Of a stretch of DNA of 64,000 nt, positions 1 to 8,053 are shown piece after piece. How positions within the stretch are numbered: the stretch's first letter is position 1; each line of letters starts with the position of its first letter. The translations under genes were made by a program, and so were the position numbers. Source of the stretch: Xanthobacteraceae bacterium (GTDB taxonomy: Bacteria > Pseudomonadota > Alphaproteobacteria > Rhizobiales > Xanthobacteraceae); assembly GCA_023954195.1 (NCBI GenBank), contig JAMLIK010000003.1, positions 496,001 to 560,000 on the forward strand. Direction: 5' to 3'. A model generated the notes under the pieces. It saw only the letters and a program-made list of their open reading frames with translations. It was not told the DNA's origin and searched no databases.

Positions 1-150
1 CCAGGGACTACTCAGCAGCGGCCGACAGCGCATGACCATCCTCGACCGCGAGCGCCTTGCCGCGATCGCGGACGGCCGGCCCTAGCGGCGACTCGGAAGC
101 GATGTGTCTTTCTTGATAGGCACGCGTCAACGCCGTGCTGCCCTCCGAAC

Positions 151-825
151 TCAGGATGGTGATTCTGCGCGGCCGCCGGTCCGCATCACGGCCGGCGCGG
201 TCAACGCGCGCGGGAAGCACGCCTCAATTCCCGCGAGTAAAATGTCGAGACTTTTCTCGAATTCGAGATCGGTGTTTCCCGTGGTATAGGCAGGCTTCAT
301 TCGCGATGTTTCGAACAGCACAAAGCCCGCGACGAAGCATGTCATGGCGCGATAGGCAATGATCGCCTGGTCGGTATTCAAGCCGGAAGTGGCAAATGCG
401 CCGGTCAAGGCCTCGCCGACCCTTTTGGCCGCGGCGGTGCGAAGGGTGCGTTGCGCCACCAGCCTGAAGCCATTCGGGTGTCGATTCCCAACGACCCGAT
501 AAGCTGTAATGAACTTCCGCGCCGCGGTCTTCCAGCTTTGGTTGGAGCGTTGATTCCTGGCCACCATATCGATGATTTCCTGCACCACCGCCTCGACCAC
601 GCCGTCAAGAAGATCGTCGCGGTTCTTGAAGTAGTGATAGAGCGACATGGCCTCGACACCGAGGGTCTGCCCCAACTGCCGCATGCTCAGCGAGTCGATG
701 CCGTTGGCGTCGATCATCTCCAGCGCGGCGCGCAGGATCACGTCGCGACTGAGCGGCTTTCGGGCTGGCCGCGTCGATGCCTTGCGGGCCGCGGATACAG
801 TCTTGCTTCGTGTGAGGGCAGGCAT
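151..825 (-). CDS. TetR/AcrR-family transcriptional regulator
   Basis: A 224-residue one-component repressor. The N-terminal helix-turn-helix lies at about residues 25-75, with the typical GIDSLSMRQLGQTLGV and MSLYHYFKNRDDLLD segments. The helical C-terminal half resembles the tetracycline-repressor-type ligand domain and is too divergent to name an effector. A basic, Ala/Arg-rich stretch of about 25 residues precedes the HTH. The gene is divergent from the ABC importer operon starting at 1023, and the 197-bp spacer holds a 13-bp dyad (972-984), so I infer that it represses that operon and possibly itself. No clear Shine-Dalgarno precedes the ATG. The fold is certain; the target is inferred. 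Confidence 0.85.
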   Translation of the reverse strand: MPALTRSKTVSAARKASTRPARKPLSRDVILRAALEMIDANGIDSLSMRQLGQTLGVEAMSLYHYFKNRDDLLDGVVEAVVQEIIDMVARNQRSNQSWKTAARKFITAYRVVGNRHPNGFRLVAQRTLRTAAAKRVGEALTGAFATSGLNTDQAIIAYRAMTCFVAGFVLFETSRMKPAYTTGNTDLEFEKSLDILLAGIEACFPRALTAPAVMRTGGRAESPS

Positions 826-952
826 TTGTTTTCAGGGATGGGCGCATCTATCCGATGCCCAATTGCTCCAATATGCCAGCCTGCGTCAAGCCTTCGCATC
901 GCCGGCATTTTCACGTCCGTCGGGAAATCTGCGCGGCCGAACGAGTCCGAGC

Positions 953-984
953 TTGACAGATCATTCGTCACCTTACACTGTAAG
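953..984 (+). promoter_or_regulatory. Putative promoter with overlapping TetR operator
   Basis: A TTGACA hexamer (953-958) is followed by TACACT (974-979), a spacing of 15. The perfect dyad CTTACA-C-TGTAAG (972-984) overlaps the putative -10. It sits between the divergent TetR gene and the ABC operon, where a repressor would block transcription. The spacing is short of the ideal 17, so the promoter is tentative; the dyad is seen directly. Confidence 0.4.
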
Positions 985-1022
985 ATGCAAGAAGATAAGA
1001 AAATGACTAGGGATCGAATGCC

Positions 1023-1907
1023 ATGCGTGAGGCCAAGGTCGTCTCGCACGGGGAAGAACTTGTCCGATCGACTTCCCCGGGAGACGAAGCAGCAAGCGAG
1101 CACGAGGCGGCGCCGGTCGAGGCCGCCCGCCGGAACGCATTGCTCGGCGCGGCGCGGAATGTCGGCTTTGGCTCTCTCGGTTTCGCGATTGTCTTCGCGG
1201 TATGGTACGCGACCTGGGCGGCGGGCCTGGTCAACCGCGATCTGGTGCCGCGCCCGGATCAGATCTTTGTCAGGCTGATCCATAATTTCGCCCAGGCGGG
1301 CCTTGCCTGGGACGTGCTCGCCAGCGTGCAGCGCGTGCTGACCGGAATGATTATCGGCATGGCCCTGGCTATTCCGGCGGGATTCGCCATCGCCTGGTAT
1401 CCGACCCTCGGTCGCATCTTTCAACCGGTCATCAATTCGTTTCGGGCGATTCCGCCGATCGCGCTCAGCCCGCTCGTGATCGTCTATCTTGGGATCGGCG
1501 AGGTCGCGCGCGCCAGCATTCTGGTCTATGCGGCCTTCTTTACGTCGCTCATCGTCATTTATGAAAGCGTGTCGGCGATCGAGGAGATCTATATCCGGGC
1601 CGCGCGCGTGGTCGGCGCAACGGAGACCGAGATCTTCCGAAAGATCGTCATACCCCTGCTCATTCCCAATCTGTTCGTTGCCTTGCGGCTGACGCTGGGG
1701 GTGTGCTGGGGAACGCTGGTGGCCGCGGAATTGCTGGCGGCGGAACGCGGGCTCGGCGCGGTGATTCAGAACGCCGGAAATTACTTCGTTATTCCCGATA
1801 TCTACGTCGGCCTTGTCTGCATCGGTGCAATTGCGCTCGCGATGGATGCGATCATCCGCAAAGGGATGTCCGTCGTCGTCAACTGGCAGGAGCGGGTTGA
1901 GCGATGA
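1023..1907 (+). CDS. ABC transporter permease, NitT/TauT (SsuC-like) family
   Basis: A 294-residue inner-membrane permease of the family that imports nitrate, taurine, sulfonates and related small anions. An N-terminal cytoplasmic tail of about 40 polar residues precedes six hydrophobic segments. The EAA-type cytoplasmic loop is visible as IRAARVVGATETEIFRKIVI (around residue 195), which contacts the ATPase. It is the first gene of the operon, 197 bp from the divergent TetR gene, and its stop overlaps the ATPase start by 4 bp (ATGA), implying translational coupling. The substrate cannot be read from the permease; the sugar-type enzymes downstream argue against simple sulfonate uptake. Confidence 0.88.
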   Translation: MREAKVVSHGEELVRSTSPGDEAASEHEAAPVEAARRNALLGAARNVGFGSLGFAIVFAVWYATWAAGLVNRDLVPRPDQIFVRLIHNFAQAGLAWDVLASVQRVLTGMIIGMALAIPAGFAIAWYPTLGRIFQPVINSFRAIPPIALSPLVIVYLGIGEVARASILVYAAFFTSLIVIYESVSAIEEIYIRAARVVGATETEIFRKIVIPLLIPNLFVALRLTLGVCWGTLVAAELLAAERGLGAVIQNAGNYFVIPDIYVGLVCIGAIALAMDAIIRKGMSVVVNWQERVER

Positions 1908-2680
1908 TGGCGGGAGTAAACACCGCACCGATCGAATTCAGGTCGGTCAGCAAATATTACGGCAGCGGTCCCAGTCGTCATGTGGTGTTCGACGGCCTCT
2001 CGCTGGCCATCGCCGAGAATGAATTCGTGGCGATCGTCGGAGGCAGCGGTTGCGGCAAGACGACGTTGCTCAATATGGCCGCCGGATTCACCCGGCCGAA
2101 CCGCGGCACCGTTCTGGTTCGCGGCGAGGAAATCCAGAGCGCGGGTCGCGATCGCGGGGTTGTTTTCCAGCAATATGCGGTATTCCCCTGGCTGACCGTC
2201 CGTCAAAACATCGAGTTTCCGCTGAATCTGAAGTGCTGCAGCCTCGATAAGGCGACCAAGGAGAAGATCGTCGAGCACTACCTGACGACGACGGGCCTCA
2301 AGCGTTTTGAACACGCGCTGCCCAAGGCACTGTCGGGCGGCATGAAACAGCGGGTCGCCATCGCGCGGGCCTATGCCGCCAATCCGGAAATCCTCCTGAT
2401 GGACGAGCCGTTTGCGGCGCTCGACGCCCAAAGTCGCGGACAGATGCAGGAAGTCTTGCAGAAGATCACCGCCGATGAGCGCAAGGCGGCGATCTTCATC
2501 ACGCACTCCGTCGAGGAGGCGATCTATCTCGCGGATCGCATCGTCGTGATGGCGCAACGGCCCGCGGTGTTCTCGGAAGTCATCACCGTGCCGTTTGGCA
2601 AGAACCGAACCGCGGAGATGCGGCTGGCGAATGAATTCATCGACCTCAGGCGGCACATCGAAAATCAACTCAAGCACTAG
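1904..2680 (+). CDS. ABC transporter ATP-binding protein, NitT/TauT family
   Basis: A 258-residue cytoplasmic ATPase that powers the importer with the 1023 permease. All signature motifs are present: Walker A GGSGCGKTT (about residues 46-54), signature LSGGMKQR, Walker B ILLMDEPF and the switch-loop histidine in ITHSVEEA. Length and motif order are normal for TauB/SsuB-type proteins. Two adjacent ATG codons (1904 and 1907) are possible starts; the first overlaps the permease stop by 4 bp. The binding-protein gene follows 40 bp later. It is confidently an importer ATPase; the substrate is unknown. Confidence 0.9.
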   Translation: MMAGVNTAPIEFRSVSKYYGSGPSRHVVFDGLSLAIAENEFVAIVGGSGCGKTTLLNMAAGFTRPNRGTVLVRGEEIQSAGRDRGVVFQQYAVFPWLTVRQNIEFPLNLKCCSLDKATKEKIVEHYLTTTGLKRFEHALPKALSGGMKQRVAIARAYAANPEILLMDEPFAALDAQSRGQMQEVLQKITADERKAAIFITHSVEEAIYLADRIVVMAQRPAVFSEVITVPFGKNRTAEMRLANEFIDLRRHIENQLKH

Positions 2681-2720
2681 GCACCGACGATCAGGTCTAA
2701 CGATGAGAGAGGATACGCCC

Positions 2721-3731
2721 ATGTTGCGCAAATTGTTACGGACCGTGACGGCAGTTACCGTGTTGTCGTTCGCGACCACCGCCGCGCTCGCCCAGTCCGC
2801 CACTGAGCCGCTCAGAGTCAGGATCGGTTATCTTCTGTCGGAGGTTGTTGCGCCGCCGCTTCTGGTGGCGCAGGACGAAGGGTTGTTCAAGGCCCAGAAC
2901 CTCGATGTCGAATTGATCAAGTTCGATAACGGCACGCAGATGACCCAGGCGTTGGTTGGCGGCAGCCTTGACGGCGCGCTGGCGGGCGCCGCCGTGGTAT
3001 CGAGCATCGCGGTGCGCGGCCTCGGCGTTCTGATTAATCCGACATATCTCGAATATGACACCAACCTGCTCTACGCGACCGGCGATTCGGGGATCAAAAC
3101 CGTCAAGGACCTCAAGGGCAAGCAAGTCGCGTTTCCTTTCGGCACCACCGCGCATGTGCTGGTGGTCGAAGCTCTCAAAAAGGGCGGGCTGAAGTTCAGC
3201 GACATCAAGGCCGTGAACACTGGTTATCAGGCGACCACGACGGCGCTGATCGCCGGCGCCGTGCCTGCCGCCGTGATTACGGCCGGCTTCGTCGAGGCGG
3301 CGACGAAGAAGGGCGCGGTTCGTGTCACCTCCTTGAGGGATTTCTATCCGCAGACGGCCGTGCTGGGCGGCCTCGTCATCTCCAATGCGTTCTTTGAAAA
3401 GCACAGGGCGGAATTGCCGCGTCTGGGCGCGGCGCTCATCAAGGCCCAGGTCATGCTGAACCAGGAACCGATCCGGAAGAAGAACTACGAGACGTATTTT
3501 TCCAAGATGGAAAGTTACGACGCCTACACCTTCAGCTTCGATCTCGGCAAGTACCCGACCGCCGACGAATGGCTCAAGTCGTTCAAGGAAGGCAAGGTCG
3601 CGCATTGGGCGTTGACGACCGCGCAGATTCTCAAGGACGCCGGGACAATCGACCGGATAGGCGAACCGTCGAAATTCCTCGCGCCTGATATCTTTGAGAA
3701 AGCCGCGCAGTTGGCCAAGGCCGGTAAATAA
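2721..3731 (+). CDS. ABC transporter substrate-binding protein, NitT/TauT family
   Basis: A 336-residue periplasmic binding protein. From the ATG at 2721 it has a classic Sec signal peptide (MLRKLLRTVTAVTVLSFATT, then AALAQ) with probable cleavage after ALA. A GAGAGGA ribosome-binding site lies 8 bases upstream, so this start is preferred over the in-frame ATG at 2703. The mature part matches the SsuA/NMT1-like fold, with an early LLSEVVAPPLLVAQDEGLF segment and KTVKDLKGKQVAFPFGTTAH. It supplies ligand specificity for the importer at 1023-2680. Its position directly before an epimerase and transketolase suggests a polyol, sugar-acid or similar ligand, which is inference only. Confidence 0.87.
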   Translation: MLRKLLRTVTAVTVLSFATTAALAQSATEPLRVRIGYLLSEVVAPPLLVAQDEGLFKAQNLDVELIKFDNGTQMTQALVGGSLDGALAGAAVVSSIAVRGLGVLINPTYLEYDTNLLYATGDSGIKTVKDLKGKQVAFPFGTTAHVLVVEALKKGGLKFSDIKAVNTGYQATTTALIAGAVPAAVITAGFVEAATKKGAVRVTSLRDFYPQTAVLGGLVISNAFFEKHRAELPRLGAALIKAQVMLNQEPIRKKNYETYFSKMESYDAYTFSFDLGKYPTADEWLKSFKEGKVAHWALTTAQILKDAGTIDRIGEPSKFLAPDIFEKAAQLAKAGK

Positions 3732-3767
3732 CAAGTCCGGCATACCGGCAATGAAAGGAAACATGCT

Positions 3768-4739
3768 GTGAGTGAGGCGAAAGAGCACTTCGTGGTCATC
3801 GGCGCGCGAGGCTTCATCGGATCCTGGATCTGCCGGTTGCTCATCGAGGAAGGCGTCCGCGTCACCGCCACGGACACCAGTCCGGATCCTCGCAGCATGA
3901 GTTCCGTCCTTGAGCCGCACCATCTCGAAAAGATGGCGTATCGCGTCAGCGACGCCCGGAGTCCGGAGCAGGTTCGCGACCTGATCGGCGCCGACGTCAC
4001 CCACATCATTTATCTCGCCGGCATTTTGCGGCCGGCGAGCGAAAACAATCCCCTGCTGTCGTCGCAGGTGAGTATCGGCGGCCTGATTAATGTGCTCGAT
4101 GCGACGGTCCGCAGGGGTAACGGCATCGGGGTGGTGTATTCGAGCACGGCCGCGGTCTATGGGCCAGCTTCGGACTATCCTGACGGTCTGATCGACGACA
4201 AATCGCGCCCGATGCCGCGCGATCACTACGGCCTTCATCGTTATGCAATGGAGCTGACCGCGGATGCCTACTACCGCCAACACGGGCTGGCGTCGCTGGG
4301 GTTGCGGCCGTGGGTGGTCTATGGCGCGGGTCGTTTCAACGGTCTGTCCGCGCAGCCCTCGCTCGCTATGCTCGCCGCGGCGGCCGGCGCGCCGTTCCAT
4401 ATGCAGTTCGGCGGCATGAACGTTTTCCAGCACGTGCGCGACGTTGCCCTGGCGTTCATTCGCGGCGCGCGCGCCAGGCTGCCGGCCGCGATGCAGGCCA
4501 ACATTCCGGGCGAGTCGGTGGTGATGGATGATCTTATCTCGATCATCGAACGATGCGCGCCGGAATCCCGTGGCGCCATCACCTGCGAGAGGAACGATCT
4601 CGGCTCGCCGCGCAAGCTGAATGATCCGAGATTGGAAAAGCTGATCGGTCCGCTGCCATCACCGACCGAGGATCGCGTTCGTGAAACGATCATCGAATAT
4701 CGGCGTCTGCTCGCGGATGGCCGGATCTCACCTCCCTGA
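3768..4739 (+). CDS. NAD-dependent epimerase/dehydratase (extended SDR)
   Basis: A 323-residue Rossmann-fold enzyme with the nucleotide-binding motif GARGFIGS near the N-terminus, the expected SSTAAVYG strand, and the active-site tyrosine in DHYGLHRYAME. The residue four after Tyr, normally Lys in YxxxK, is Arg here, which is unusual for a catalytically standard SDR. The GTG start (3768) has AAAGGAA 7 bases upstream; the ATG at 3763 opens only a two-codon frame. It lies between the importer genes and the split transketolase on the same strand, so it probably oxidises or epimerises the imported carbohydrate-like compound before the TPP step. Family is sure; substrate is not. Confidence 0.82.
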   Translation: MSEAKEHFVVIGARGFIGSWICRLLIEEGVRVTATDTSPDPRSMSSVLEPHHLEKMAYRVSDARSPEQVRDLIGADVTHIIYLAGILRPASENNPLLSSQVSIGGLINVLDATVRRGNGIGVVYSSTAAVYGPASDYPDGLIDDKSRPMPRDHYGLHRYAMELTADAYYRQHGLASLGLRPWVVYGAGRFNGLSAQPSLAMLAAAAGAPFHMQFGGMNVFQHVRDVALAFIRGARARLPAAMQANIPGESVVMDDLISIIERCAPESRGAITCERNDLGSPRKLNDPRLEKLIGPLPSPTEDRVRETIIEYRRLLADGRISPP

Positions 4740-4778
4740 TCTCGCTCGGTTTCCTAACACCTTCTCAGGAGAGAAGAC

Positions 4779-5720
4779 ATGTTGCTCCCGGCCGATGAGC
4801 CCGGCGTTGTTGCTCCCTTTGACGACGTGACGATCGAATTGTGCAAATCCAACCCCAACGTGATGATTATGACGGCGGACTTGCAGCCGTATGTCGATAT
4901 CTTTCGGGTGCCCAAGGAAAGACCGAGGCAGTTTCTCGACGTCGGCATGGCGGAACAGAACCTGCTTTCGATCGGAGCGGGCATTTCCAAGGCCGGCTTC
5001 ATCCCGATCGCCACCACCTTCGCCTGTTATGCCTCGCGCCGCGCCTTCGATCAAATGGTGATCTGCATGGGCACCGGCCCGAGAACCTGCGTGGTCATCG
5101 GCTTCACGCCCGGCATCACCAGCCCGGCGCGCATCCATCATCAGTCGACCGAAGACCTCGCCATGACCCGTGCGGTGCCGCATGCGACGGTGATCGATCC
5201 GGTCGATGCGACGGAATTCACGCAGGCGGTTCGCGCGTCCGTCACGCAGCCCGGCCTGGTCTATATGCGCGGCCTGCGCGGCACGGTGGCGCGTCTGCTC
5301 GATCCGGCGAAGTATGTTTTCGAAATCGGCAGGACCTATCGTCTCAAGGACGGCGGCGGGCCAGGAATCGTCGCGACCGGCGCCGGCACCGAGTGGGCGC
5401 TTGAGGCGTCGCGGCTGCTGGAGCGCGCGGGAATTGACCATGGCCTGTTGCACGTCCCGACGCTGAAGCCGGCCCGGCACGACGAAATCTGGCGGTTCTG
5501 CCAGGGGCGTGGCCGGGTGTTCACGCTCGAAAACCACAACATCGTTGGCGGGCTCGGCGGACTCGTCGCCGAGATCATGGCGGATCATGGCGGCGGGCCG
5601 CGGCTGACCCGCCTTGGCGTTCCCGATCATTGGGCCCCCGGCGGATCGCTTGCCTATATCCGGAAATCGCTCGGCCTCGATGCCGAAAGCCTCGCCCGGC
5701 AGATCAAGGAAGCAACATGA
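4779..5720 (+). CDS. Transketolase-like C-terminal subunit (Pyr + C domains)
   Basis: A 313-residue protein matching the second half of transketolase/DXS-type enzymes. The pyrimidine-binding domain begins with VMIMTADL and contains FLDVGMAEQNLLSIGAGISKAG, whose glutamate activates the TPP aminopyrimidine. A C-terminal domain (GIVATGAGTEWALEASRLL) follows. Together with the protein encoded at 5717 it should form an alpha2-beta2 TPP enzyme. The gene order is reversed relative to a single-chain transketolase: the C-half comes first and overlaps the N-half by 4 bp (ATGA). GGAG in CAGGAGAG about 8 bases upstream supports the start. Presumed part of the ABC/epimerase catabolic operon. Confidence 0.87.
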   Translation: MLLPADEPGVVAPFDDVTIELCKSNPNVMIMTADLQPYVDIFRVPKERPRQFLDVGMAEQNLLSIGAGISKAGFIPIATTFACYASRRAFDQMVICMGTGPRTCVVIGFTPGITSPARIHHQSTEDLAMTRAVPHATVIDPVDATEFTQAVRASVTQPGLVYMRGLRGTVARLLDPAKYVFEIGRTYRLKDGGGPGIVATGAGTEWALEASRLLERAGIDHGLLHVPTLKPARHDEIWRFCQGRGRVFTLENHNIVGGLGGLVAEIMADHGGGPRLTRLGVPDHWAPGGSLAYIRKSLGLDAESLARQIKEAT

Positions 5721-6577
5721 CCGTCTCCACCATGAAAGGCAAAAACCTCTCGATTCCCGAGCTTGAACATCTGGCGCTGAAAATGCGGCGCAACGTCATC
5801 GATATCTGCATGCAGCGCGGCGGGTATGCCGGACAGGGCGTCGCGCTGGCCGACCTCGGCGCATGTCTTTACTTCCACGAAATGCGGCCGGACGGCAGCG
5901 GATGGTATCACGACGTCTTCGTCAACTCGAACGGACATGACGCCATCATGTGTTACTCGGCGTTCGCGGAGCAGGGGCTCTATTCGATGGAGGAGCTTCG
6001 CACCTACAACGCCGACGGGACCGAGGTCGATATGAGCCCGTGTGAGGGCCGTCGCGGCTTTGTCATCACGATGGGATCGCTCGGGCAGGGACCTTCGCAA
6101 GCGGCTGGAATGGCTTATGGCGAGCGGGTGAAGGGGTCGGACAAGCGGGTCTACTGCCTGTTGTCCGACGGCGAGCTTCAGGAAGGCAATGTATGGGAAG
6201 CCGCGATGTTCGCCGGCCATCACCAACTCGACAACCTGGTGCTGCTGATCGATAACAACGATCTACAGGCCGGCGGCCACACCCGGAACATCCTGAACGT
6301 CGAACCGGTGCCCGACAAATTCGAGGCTTTCGGTTTCAAGGCGCGCCGCGTCAACGGCAACAATATTCCGGAAATTCTCGATGCGTTCGAGGAGGCTCGA
6401 AATACCAAGGGCAAGCCCTACGCGATGGTTTGCGACACCCGGCTGTTTCACGGCAATCCCTACATGCAAGCGCGGTTTCCCACCGCCCACTACATGCAAA
6501 CGGATATGGAGACCTGGAAAGCCGGTCTTGCCGAGCTTGAGGGATTCATCGCGAGAGCCGGCGGCGGCGCAAACTAA
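5717..6577 (+). CDS. Transketolase-like N-terminal subunit (TPP-binding)
   Basis: A 286-residue partner of the upstream subunit. The diphosphate-binding signature is intact: LSDGELQEGNVWEAAMFAG followed by LVLLIDNNDLQ, which binds Mg2+ and the TPP diphosphate. An upstream segment (GSLGQGPSQAAGMAYGERVK) is typical of transketolase N-halves. The ATG at 5717 overlaps the previous stop (ATGA); the reading frame extends further upstream only inside the other gene. It is the last gene of the operon. Split transketolases of this kind often act in sugar or sugar-phosphonate-like catabolism rather than the central pentose pathway, so I do not assign tkt. Confidence 0.87.
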   Translation: MTVSTMKGKNLSIPELEHLALKMRRNVIDICMQRGGYAGQGVALADLGACLYFHEMRPDGSGWYHDVFVNSNGHDAIMCYSAFAEQGLYSMEELRTYNADGTEVDMSPCEGRRGFVITMGSLGQGPSQAAGMAYGERVKGSDKRVYCLLSDGELQEGNVWEAAMFAGHHQLDNLVLLIDNNDLQAGGHTRNILNVEPVPDKFEAFGFKARRVNGNNIPEILDAFEEARNTKGKPYAMVCDTRLFHGNPYMQARFPTAHYMQTDMETWKAGLAELEGFIARAGGGAN

Positions 6578-6608
6578 GGTCCGCCGGGTGGCGCCGGTCT
6601 TGCCGAAC

Positions 6609-6830
6609 CTATCCGCCTGAACTGGCCTTGACGGCTTTCTGGCATGCCGGCGTCAGATCGTTGATGTGCTGCGAAAGACACTGGATCAGGCGCCCCCCTC
6701 CGGGCATCACGCCCGCGCAGAATTTCTTGTAGTCCGTCTTGCAGGCCGCCTTCTGCTCCGCCGTCTGCGCCAAGGCAGCGACCGGGACCAACTGCATCGC
6801 CATGAAAACCGCAACCCATGCAAATCGCAT
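6609..6830 (-). CDS. Small secreted four-cysteine protein (Cys-rich repeat)
   Basis: A 73-residue exported protein. A signal peptide of about 21 residues ends in VAALAQ. The mature part has four cysteines spaced C-x7-C-x12-C-x11-C with the GVMPGGGRLIQC core of the cysteine-rich repeat family (Pfam Cys_rich_FGFR type). A GGGAGG ribosome-binding site (complement of 6836-6841) decides the start. The same cysteine spacing and PGGG core recur in the protein at 11523, on the other side of the RND pump. It is divergent from the pump genes with only 59 bp between starts. A periplasmic disulfide-bonded or metal-linked role is possible; function unknown. Confidence 0.75.
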   Translation of the reverse strand: MRFAWVAVFMAMQLVPVAALAQTAEQKAACKTDYKKFCAGVMPGGGRLIQCLSQHINDLTPACQKAVKASSGG

Positions 6831-6889
6831 GACAACCTCCCGAAAACTTGTTAGATCTTGACCATAAAAAGGAGTGTTTTAAGGGGGAA

Positions 6890-8053
6890 ATGCTTTTGGC
6901 TTCGCGCGCCGTATTTTCCACAGCCTTGATTGCAGCGGCTACATTTCTTTCCGGGTGCAACGAGAAGAACAATTACGTTCCTCCGCCTCCCGAGAAAATA
7001 AGCGTCGCTCACCCATTGAAACAGACAGTAACGTCGTACCTCAACGCGACGGGCAATACCGCTACGGTGAATTCAACCTCGCTGATAGCCCGTGTATCGG
7101 GCTTCATCCAGCAGATCGACTTCAAGGATGGCGATCAGGTCCAGGCGGGCCAACGGCTTTTTCTGATCGAGCCGCAGCCATACCAGTTGGCGCTCGAACA
7201 GGCGAAAGCCGGGCAGATGTCCGCGCAGGCCGCCGCCAGCCAGTCCGGTGCCGAACTCAAGCGGCAGCAGTATCTGCTTTCCCAGAATATCATTTCGCCC
7301 GCGACCGCCGATCAGGCCGAGGCGGCGGCGGCCGTGGATGTCGCAAAGCAACAGCAATCCGGCGTGGATGTCAAACAGGCCGAACTCAACTTGAGCTACA
7401 CCGAAGTCAAGGCGCCGTTCGCGGGCATTGTCACGGCCCGCCAGGTTTCCCTCGGGCAGTTCGTCGGTAGCGGTGGCACCTCCCAGCTTGCCACGGTCGT
7501 CCAGTTGAATCCGATCTACGTCAACTTCAATGTCAGTGAACGTGCCGTCCAGCAGATCCGGGCGGAGATGGAAAAGCGCGGGCTGACGAACCAGGACCTG
7601 CGGAAGATCCCCGTCGAAATCGGCTTGCAGAGCGAGACAGGCTATCCGCACCGGGGAAGACTGGACTACGTGTCGCCGCAAGTCTCCGCTTCCACGGGCA
7701 CGCTGGCGGTGCGTGCCATCCTGGATAACAAGAACGACGCGCTGCTGCCCGGCTATTTTGTGCGCGTACGCGTGCCGCTCGGCGAACAGCCGGACATGCT
7801 GCTCGTTCCCGACCGGGCGATCGGCAGCGATCAGAGCGGAAACTATGTGCTTATAGCCGGAAAGGACGACGTCGTCGAACAGCGCGGCATCCAGATCGGC
7901 CAGCTTGTCGGCAACCTTCGCGTCGTCACCTCGGGGATCACTGCCGACGACCGGGTCATCGTATCAAGCCTGATGACGGCCGTTCCAGGCCGGAAGATCG
8001 ACCCGCAGATGAAGACCCTGGAGGCGGCGAAGGCAGGCGGCACAGCGCAATGA
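6890..8053 (+). CDS. RND efflux membrane fusion protein (periplasmic adaptor lipoprotein)
   Basis: A 387-residue adaptor of the AcrA/MexA family. The N-terminus from the ATG at 6890 is a lipoprotein signal (FSTALIAAATFLSGC) with a lipobox cysteine near residue 23. Barrel-sandwich/lipoyl halves flank an alpha-helical hairpin rich in Ala/Gln (about residues 100-180), with the conserved LNLSYTEVKAPFAGIVTARQ, followed by beta-barrel segments. A TTG at 6848 would also open the frame but breaks the lipoprotein signal. AAGGGGG lies very close to the ATG. The stop overlaps the permease start (ATGA). It links the inner-membrane pump to an outer-membrane channel that is not encoded here. Confidence 0.9.
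   Translation: MLLASRAVFSTALIAAATFLSGCNEKNNYVPPPPEKISVAHPLKQTVTSYLNATGNTATVNSTSLIARVSGFIQQIDFKDGDQVQAGQRLFLIEPQPYQLALEQAKAGQMSAQAAASQSGAELKRQQYLLSQNIISPATADQAEAAAAVDVAKQQQSGVDVKQAELNLSYTEVKAPFAGIVTARQVSLGQFVGSGGTSQLATVVQLNPIYVNFNVSERAVQQIRAEMEKRGLTNQDLRKIPVEIGLQSETGYPHRGRLDYVSPQVSASTGTLAVRAILDNKNDALLPGYFVRVRVPLGEQPDMLLVPDRAIGSDQSGNYVLIAGKDDVVEQRGIQIGQLVGNLRVVTSGITADDRVIVSSLMTAVPGRKIDPQMKTLEAAKAGGTAQ

Noticed and set aside
738-1928. Long minus-strand ORF of 396 codons across the ABC permease
   Set aside because: Arg/Asp/His-rich shadow frame opposite a clear transporter gene; no family features and no start signals.
2736-4433. Minus-strand ORF of 565 codons opposite the binding protein and epimerase
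   Set aside because: A GC-rich antisense shadow; the plus-strand genes have signal peptide and SDR motifs and good ribosome sites.
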